Shown one piece after another: positions 5,271 to 9,485 of a stretch of 9,485 bases of DNA. The first letter of the stretch is position 1. Every line of letters starts with the position of its first letter. The position numbers were made by a program, and so were the translations under genes. The notes beneath the pieces are model-generated. The model was not told where the DNA came from, made no database searches, and saw only the letters and a list, made by a program, of their open reading frames with translations. Source of the stretch: Candidatus Babeliales bacterium (GTDB taxonomy: Bacteria > Babelota > Babeliae > Babelales > JANWKD01); the NCBI GenBank assembly GCA_025451595.1, contig JANWKD010000022.1:1-9485 (forward strand), given 5' to 3'.

Positions 5271-6223
5271 CAAAGCAATAAGTCTGTATGATTATTCATA
5301 GTGGCTTTTACAACATTATTAAATAAGGCTGATTTTTCAGCTTCATTTTGTATGAGCATACGAACGGAGTGCATGCCTTGTTCTGCATGTTGTTCTCGCT
5401 TTTTACTATCGTTAAAGAAAAAAATTGCTGAATTGTGCTGAAATTCATCTTCGGCACAATCCAGATATATAATGCCCGCATTATCTTCTTTCAGCGTATT
5501 GTCCGTGATCCGCGACAATGGAATCTCTTTTATGAGATACAATAGTTCTTTAAATGCATGGCTGCTAAGGCTTTGTATCGCGACTGGTTTTAGCACTACA
5601 TTTTTTTTTAACAGAAAATAATGAGCATCGGTAGGTTGCGGGTCATTAGAACCGGGAATCTTTGTTAAATGCAGCGGAAGTAATTGTACTGCCGTAATTT
5701 TATGCTTTTTTTTCAACTCTAAGAAACGCACATATGCAGCAGCATGACTAATACCAATGAATGTTGGATGCTTGAAAAGAGATGAAACGGTGTGTTTGTG
5801 CGCATTTGGCATTTTTAACAAACTAATATATTTATTTTTAATGGTTGGAATATAGAGTGAATAGGATGCTTCTGATTCATTATTATCTTCGTTAGTGGTA
5901 TAAAGCGTTATAATATGATTATATTCGGTGGATCGGTGATTTTGATATCCCAACGATCTAATTAATAGATTTAAATTTTCTTCATGTTCTTTTTGTATAG
6001 TATATTTTAATCGGGGTTGGGTAAGCGCACTCATTAAACCTTCGTACGTTTGGAAAAAACTTTCTAAAGAATATTTAATTTCTTCAGGTAAAGGGCTTGT
6101 CTTTTGCATGAATGAAACAGTATCGTGAGGAGTAAGTTCTCTTTCATCATAGCTATTGTTATTATCCATTGCGTGTGCAAAAATAAATACTATATTAAAA
6201 ATTAAAAAGGTTATTTTTTTCAT
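5270..6223 (-). CDS. Exported protein of unknown function
   Basis: I do not recognise a family for this 317-residue protein. It begins with a clear Sec signal peptide, MKKITFLIFNIVFIFAHA, with cleavage likely after residue 18. The mature part is soluble-looking, mixed charged and hydrophobic, with a single cysteine near residue 256 and no transmembrane helix. The frame also offers an upstream ATG at 6238 that would overlap the gpmI stop. I prefer 6223 because GGAAA at 6236-6232 is an ideal Shine-Dalgarno 8 bases away and the resulting n-region (MKK) is classical. The start lies 5 bases beyond the gpmI stop, so the gene is almost certainly cotranscribed and translationally coupled with gpmI, although no functional link to glycolysis is evident. 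It is probably a lineage-specific periplasmic or secreted protein. Confidence 0.85.
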   Translation of the reverse strand: MKKITFLIFNIVFIFAHAMDNNNSYDERELTPHDTVSFMQKTSPLPEEIKYSLESFFQTYEGLMSALTQPRLKYTIQKEHEENLNLLIRSLGYQNHRSTEYNHIITLYTTNEDNNESEASYSLYIPTIKNKYISLLKMPNAHKHTVSSLFKHPTFIGISHAAAYVRFLELKKKHKITAVQLLPLHLTKIPGSNDPQPTDAHYFLLKKNVVLKPVAIQSLSSHAFKELLYLIKEIPLSRITDNTLKEDNAGIIYLDCAEDEFQHNSAIFFFNDSKKREQHAEQGMHSVRMLIQNEAEKSALFNNVVKATMNNHTDLLL

Positions 6224-6228
6224 TTTTT

Positions 6229-7743
6229 TTATTTCCATTCGTTTGGTATTGAAATATTCATTATTGTAAGTATATAAGGCGCAATGTCACGTAATTCTTG
6301 TAACGTTAATGCAATATTTTTGTCTTTTAATTCTTTATTTATCGAAATAAAAGGTACCTTATTCGTGGTGTGCGAAGTTTTTGGTTGCCCAGTTGCTAAA
6401 TCTATCATCTCTTCCGCATTGCCATGATCAGCCGTAATTATAAGCGTTCCATTCATTTTTTCTACGACCATCTCATATAATTTCTTGAGCTGTTCGTCCA
6501 AGCATTCAACTGCTTGTACCGTGGCGCGAAAATTGCCTGAATGTCCGACCATATCGGCGTTTGCATAATTCATTAAATAAAAATCTTTTGGATCATGGCG
6601 TAACGATTCCAGCACGGTTTGTGTAATTTTATCAGCAGACATGTTTGGTTTTTTAATATAGTTTTGTGCTGAAATTGATGGAATTAAAACTCGTGTCTCG
6701 CAAGGTACAGCTTCTTCTCTGCCACCATTGAAAAAATAGGTTACATGCGCATACTTTTCTGTCTCGGCTATAGTAAATATCGTTTTACCATGCGCACATA
6801 AAACGTCTTTTAATGTCTGATCAATAACCGTCCGAGGAAATAAAACTTCGCAAGGCAATTTTGCATTATCATAGCTGACGAACGTCATAAAAAAGGAAAG
6901 ATCTAATGGTTTGTGCGAAAAAAAGTTACAATCTGGATCAATAAATGCCTGTGTTAATTGACGAGCGCGGTCAGGGCGGTGATTAAAAAAAATAACTCCG
7001 TCGTCATGCTGAATTATCGCATTTTTGTTCAGTTGAGTCGGAGGAATGAATTCATCAGTAATATTTTGCGCATAATAATATTGAATAGCATCAGTCCAAG
7101 AATCAAATTGCAGCTCCTGCTTTTGTGTGAGCACTTGATATGCTTGCTGTGTTCGTTGCCAATTATGATCGCGGTCCATTGCATAAAATCGACCATGTAG
7201 TGAGCCAATAATACCAATACCAATGGTATTCATAGCAGCTTCTAAACGTTTTAAATAGATACTGGCAGATTGGGGTAATACGTCACGGCCATCAAGAAAC
7301 GCATGCACAATGACCTGTTTGATGTTTTGTTCTTTTGCGGCTTGCAATAAAGCGAATAAGGAATTTTCGTGACTATGTACCCCACCATCAGAAAGCAAAC
7401 CGATGCAATGCAAAGGATGCCCGTTTTTGGCAATCTTTTTTAAGTTATCAACTAAAATATTCATTGAAAAAAAGGATCCGTTTTTAATCGATTCTTGTAT
7501 TCGAGTTGCATCTTGTTTGACGATACGTGCGCAGCCGATGGTCAAATGGCCAACTTCTGAATTTCCCATCATATTGGGTAGAAGACCTACCGCAATGCCT
7601 GATGCGGCAAGTGTGGTATGAGGGTAATGCTTATATACATAATCTAAAAATGGTTTTTTAGCGTGGGCTATTGCATTGTAGTTCGTCTGAGTGCTTATGC
7701 CAAAACCATCAAGAATGGCTAGTACAGTGGGTTTTGGTGACAT
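6229..7743 (-). CDS. gpmI: 2,3-bisphosphoglycerate-independent phosphoglycerate mutase
   Basis: GpmI interconverts 3- and 2-phosphoglycerate in glycolysis, using two Mn ions and a phosphoserine intermediate. The 504 residues match the family length of about 510. The first metal Asp is Asp12 in ILDGFG, and the catalytic serine is Ser62 in MMGNSEVGH. Substrate-site segments are HSHENS (123-128), DGRD (151-154), GRFYAMDRD (184-192) and FFNHRPDRAR (252-261). Later metal ligands are Asp397 and His401 in ADMVGH, Asp438 and His439 in TADHGNAEEM, and a His in TSHTT (near 458). All key residues are present, so the enzyme should be active. AGGA (7753-7750) precedes the ATG by 6 bases. The start codon region overlaps the -35 box of the divergent gene. 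It is followed directly by an exported protein gene. Confidence 0.97.
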   Translation of the reverse strand: MSPKPTVLAILDGFGISTQTNYNAIAHAKKPFLDYVYKHYPHTTLAASGIAVGLLPNMMGNSEVGHLTIGCARIVKQDATRIQESIKNGSFFSMNILVDNLKKIAKNGHPLHCIGLLSDGGVHSHENSLFALLQAAKEQNIKQVIVHAFLDGRDVLPQSASIYLKRLEAAMNTIGIGIIGSLHGRFYAMDRDHNWQRTQQAYQVLTQKQELQFDSWTDAIQYYYAQNITDEFIPPTQLNKNAIIQHDDGVIFFNHRPDRARQLTQAFIDPDCNFFSHKPLDLSFFMTFVSYDNAKLPCEVLFPRTVIDQTLKDVLCAHGKTIFTIAETEKYAHVTYFFNGGREEAVPCETRVLIPSISAQNYIKKPNMSADKITQTVLESLRHDPKDFYLMNYANADMVGHSGNFRATVQAVECLDEQLKKLYEMVVEKMNGTLIITADHGNAEEMIDLATGQPKTSHTTNKVPFISINKELKDKNIALTLQELRDIAPYILTIMNISIPNEWK

Positions 7744-7765
7744 TTAATTTCCTATTTAGTATAAT
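7737..7765 (+). promoter_or_regulatory. Promoter for the small exported protein and rsmE
   Basis: GTGACA (7737-7742, 5 of 6 to the -35 consensus) and a perfect TATAAT (7760-7765) are separated by the optimal 17 bases. Transcription should start near 7772, giving a leader of about 20 bases that contains AAGGA (7779-7783). The -35 box lies across the start codon of gpmI on the other strand. Confidence 0.72.
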
Positions 7766-7791
7766 GGTATCTTGTTACAAGGAAATTATAT

Positions 7792-8124
7792 ATGAAAAAA
7801 AAATTTATTTTGATACTATTGCTCAATCTTAATAATTTTACCTCTATTATTATTGCGCAAACGGATCCCTCTGGGCACATAGATATGCAGTTTGATGAGG
7901 AGGAAGAATGTCAATTTATTGAAGATGATGATTTAGATGCTTCGTTAGCCGGTTCATCATATGAAATAAAACCAGATTTAAGACCAACGCCATGGTGGTT
8001 GAAAATTGCCAAAACGGTAGGTGGGAAAATTTTTTTGGCAACATTAGGACTTATTAGTATGTGTAAAAAAAATTGGCACTCTTTTAAATTGTTTATTGGT
8101 TATGCGCCCCAGTACAAAAAATGA
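7792..8124 (+). CDS. Small exported or membrane protein, unknown function
   Basis: I do not recognise this 110-residue protein. It begins with a signal peptide (MKKKFILILLLNLNNFTSIIIA, residues 1-22, cleavage near Ala22-Gln23). A strongly acidic segment follows, with EEEE at 36-39 region and DDD near 46-48, then a proline/tryptophan stretch (RPTPWWLKIAK). Residues about 76-92 (VGGKIFLATLGLISMC) are a moderately hydrophobic helix that may sit in the membrane, and the tail is basic. The AAGGA Shine-Dalgarno lies 8 bases before the ATG and a near-consensus promoter lies directly upstream, so the gene is convincingly expressed. Its last 23 bases overlap the start of rsmE in another frame. The overall plan (signal peptide, acidic middle, C-terminal hydrophobic helix) resembles that of the small protein after truA. 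Confidence 0.82.
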   Translation: MKKKFILILLLNLNNFTSIIIAQTDPSGHIDMQFDEEEECQFIEDDDLDASLAGSSYEIKPDLRPTPWWLKIAKTVGGKIFLATLGLISMCKKNWHSFKLFIGYAPQYKK

Positions 8125-8845
8125 AAAGCATGAATTTGCGTTATTTTTTCCTGCTATGCCGCAAAAGCCGGAATCACTCGTTGTAACCGACCCTGTGTTT
8201 ATTCATAGGATAGCGCATATATTACGGTTAAATGTTAATGATTCTATTATATTATTTGATCGTACTATCAATGGTATTGCGCAAATTGTTACCATTCAAA
8301 AAAAATTAATTGAACTCTCGTTCAACTCAATCAAGAAAAATCTTTCTTTAGTACCAAACATAACTATCGGATTGCCACTTTTAAAGCGTGATTCGTTTGA
8401 ACAGGCTTTATATGCAGCAACAGAGCTTGGCGCCAATGAAATTCAATTGTTAATAACAGAAAAAAGTCAGCGTATATTCACGCAAAAAGAGATGATACGC
8501 GCTCAAAATATTGTCCATGCAGCGGCTGAACAGTCTAAAAATTTTGCATTCCCTATTTTACACGAGCCGATATCACTACCGATCTTTTGTCAACGAGTTG
8601 AATCGGACTGCGTACCAATATTTTTTGATCCGCACGGTGAACCTATAGCCAAGGTTGTCAACAATTTTTCAATGAAGGACAGTAAAGCATATACGCTGTT
8701 AGTTGGTCCAGAAGGGGATCTATCGAGTCAAGAAAAAGAGCTTTTGAGAGATCATACTTATAGATTTGTTCAATTGACTCCCACCATTTTGCGATCATAT
8801 CAAGCCCTGACTATCGGATTAGGCATTTTCAGGTCTTTTTTGTAG
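8102..8845 (+). CDS. rsmE: 16S rRNA (uracil-N3)-methyltransferase RsmE
   Basis: RsmE is a knotted SPOUT methyltransferase that uses S-adenosylmethionine to methylate U1498 of 16S rRNA (E. coli numbering). The 247 residues match the family (E. coli 243). The N-terminal PUA-like part has HRIAHILRLN (35-44). The SPOUT part shows the KRD...ATELGANEI segment (95-114), AAEQS (141-145) and VGPEGDLSSQEKELL (201-215), with a final ILRSYQALTIGLGIFR knot (229-244). The usual GPEGG is GPEGD, and the usual LRTETA is LRSYQA, so this is a divergent member. I chose ATG 8102 over the TTG two codons earlier. The gene overlaps the preceding one by 23 bases and has no clear Shine-Dalgarno, so translational coupling is likely. 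An ordinary family function is expected unless the terminal motif change matters. Confidence 0.92.
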   Translation: MRPSTKNEKHEFALFFPAMPQKPESLVVTDPVFIHRIAHILRLNVNDSIILFDRTINGIAQIVTIQKKLIELSFNSIKKNLSLVPNITIGLPLLKRDSFEQALYAATELGANEIQLLITEKSQRIFTQKEMIRAQNIVHAAAEQSKNFAFPILHEPISLPIFCQRVESDCVPIFFDPHGEPIAKVVNNFSMKDSKAYTLLVGPEGDLSSQEKELLRDHTYRFVQLTPTILRSYQALTIGLGIFRSFL

Positions 8846-8882
8846 CAATTCTCATTGAATGTTTTTTGTGGTATTATAGGAA

Positions 8883-8891
8883 TGATAAAAT
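8883..8891 (+). promoter_or_regulatory. Candidate extended -10 for the two-helix membrane protein
   Basis: TG at 8883-8884 followed by one base and TAAAAT (8886-8891) forms an extended -10. No convincing -35 is present. Transcription would start near 8898, only two bases before the ATG at 8900, which would leave that ATG effectively leaderless and favours the alternative start at 8921. Confidence 0.3.
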
Positions 8892-8899
8892 AACCATTA

Positions 8900-9424
8900 A
8901 TGCCAGAATTGTTTTCTAATATGAATATAAATTATAATTTTTCCAAAAGAAGCTCGATATTATTATTGTTTTGGTTCAATGCATTATTACCTATTGTGCC
9001 TCACATACCATTTCAAGATACGCGATATGAAGAGATGAAATTATTTCCACTGGGAATGACAATGTTGATACCAGCATATGTTTTTGGAACTGGGCATGTT
9101 TTTATGTGTGCGGTAGGAGCGTTTTACGGTAAGTTTTCAGAGATTAAAAATAGCAAAAAAGAGCTGTTAAATGAATCTATAAAGACCGGTAATATTGAAG
9201 AATTTAAAAAAAATATATCATTTTTTCTCGATTTTTATATCATCGATCAGTCTAGGTTTCTCATTAAACAGATTAATGAAAATTGTAATGATCAAGAGAA
9301 AAGAGATCAATTAATTGATTTTGTTAATCAGCAGAAACTACTAGCTACAAATTCATTTAATAACTCTAAAAAATTAGAGCAAATTGGTTTTGATTTGGTA
9401 AAAAAAATCACCGCTCGAGGATAA
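8900..9424 (+). CDS. Two-helix membrane protein, unknown function
   Basis: I recognise no family for this 174-residue protein (numbering from 8900). Two hydrophobic segments are evident: about 18-36 (SILLLFWFNALLPIVPHIP), following a basic KR, and about 52-76 (GMTMLIPAYVFGTGHVFMCAVGAFY). The C-terminal 95 residues (FSEIKNSKKELL onward) are charged and probably helical. A single short periplasmic loop and cytoplasmic tail, or a signal peptide plus one anchor, would both fit. Neither the ATG at 8900 nor that at 8921 (MNINYNFSKRSS) has a Shine-Dalgarno, and the promoter evidence mildly favours 8921. The gene stands alone between rsmE and a strong terminator. Length, reading-frame integrity and the terminator directly behind it support a real gene. 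Confidence 0.75.
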   Translation: MPELFSNMNINYNFSKRSSILLLFWFNALLPIVPHIPFQDTRYEEMKLFPLGMTMLIPAYVFGTGHVFMCAVGAFYGKFSEIKNSKKELLNESIKTGNIEEFKKNISFFLDFYIIDQSRFLIKQINENCNDQEKRDQLIDFVNQQKLLATNSFNNSKKLEQIGFDLVKKITARG

Positions 9425-9438
9425 AGTTCTATCTCAAG

Positions 9439-9467
9439 GAGAGCAAGCTCTTGCTCTTAATCTTTTT
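9439..9467 (+). terminator. Intrinsic terminator after the membrane protein gene
   Basis: AGAGCAA (9440-9446) pairs with TTGCTCT (9451-9457) around a GCTC loop, with a G-T pair possible outside it. It is followed by TCTTTTT (9461-9467). It begins 15 bases after the stop codon at 9422-9424. Confidence 0.85.
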
Positions 9468-9480
9468 CAATTAGTATAAT
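9451..9480 (+). promoter_or_regulatory. Possible promoter leading out of the window
   Basis: A consensus TATAAT (9475-9480) follows TTGCTC (9451-9456) after 18 bases. The -35 candidate is the 3' arm of the preceding terminator stem. The gene it would serve lies outside the window, so this is only tentative. Confidence 0.3.
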
Positions 9481-9485
9481 TTTTG

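Noticed and set aside
6958..7621. Plus-strand and alternate minus-frame open frames within gpmI
   Set aside because: All are shadows of the complete gpmI gene, whose catalytic motifs are intact throughout.
8846..8867. Possible terminator after rsmE
   Set aside because: CAAT-TCTC-ATTG is only a 4-bp stem, separated from the T-run by several bases, too weak to call.
1..9485. CRISPR arrays, insertion sequences, tRNA or rRNA genes
   Set aside because: No regularly spaced repeats, transposase motifs, terminal inverted repeats or tRNA-like folds were recognised on either strand.

Overview
The window is AT-rich bacterial chromosome that uses the standard code, with TGA, TAA and TAG all acting as stops. 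It mixes conserved translation and metabolism genes (rpsR, typA/bipA, truA, gpmI, rsmE) with small, unrecognised exported or membrane proteins. Several of the latter begin with short, very hydrophobic signal peptides. Compact spacing, AT-richness, GNAT acetyltransferases and many lineage-specific exported proteins suggest a host-associated, reduced-genome lineage. My best guess is Candidatus Dependentiae (TM6/Babeliales), but this is an inference from protein style, not a database match.

Layout. 1-360: rpsR, closed by a strong intrinsic terminator. 361-591: a 231-base non-coding region with a 12-bp perfect palindrome, two candidate promoters and an 11-bp inverted repeat enclosing a smaller hairpin. 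592-3492: a tight plus-strand cluster of typA, truA (start codon directly after the typA stop) and a small signal-peptide/membrane protein. 3493-5242: an accessory stretch with a membrane-anchored GNAT acetyltransferase, an AbrB/MazE-like DNA-binding protein with a long unrecognised C-terminal extension, and a short second GNAT that looks N-terminally truncated. 5243-7743: minus strand, gpmI followed by an exported protein of unknown function whose Shine-Dalgarno lies in the last codons of gpmI. 7744-7791: a compact divergent promoter region. 7792-8845: a small exported protein overlapping rsmE. 8846-9485: a two-helix membrane protein, a strong terminator, and a possible promoter leading out of the window.

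How the genes fit together. bS18 is a 30S subunit protein, BipA is a ribosome-associated GTPase, TruA modifies tRNA anticodon arms and RsmE methylates 16S rRNA, so the conserved part is largely about ribosome function. GpmI is the glycolytic exception. The GNAT / AbrB-like / GNAT stretch is the most accessory-looking part. Its promoters carry repeats that could be operators, and the antitoxin-like gene followed by an acetyltransferase resembles the order of GNAT toxin-antitoxin modules, although the second GNAT may be decayed. No CRISPR array, insertion sequence, tRNA or rRNA gene was seen.
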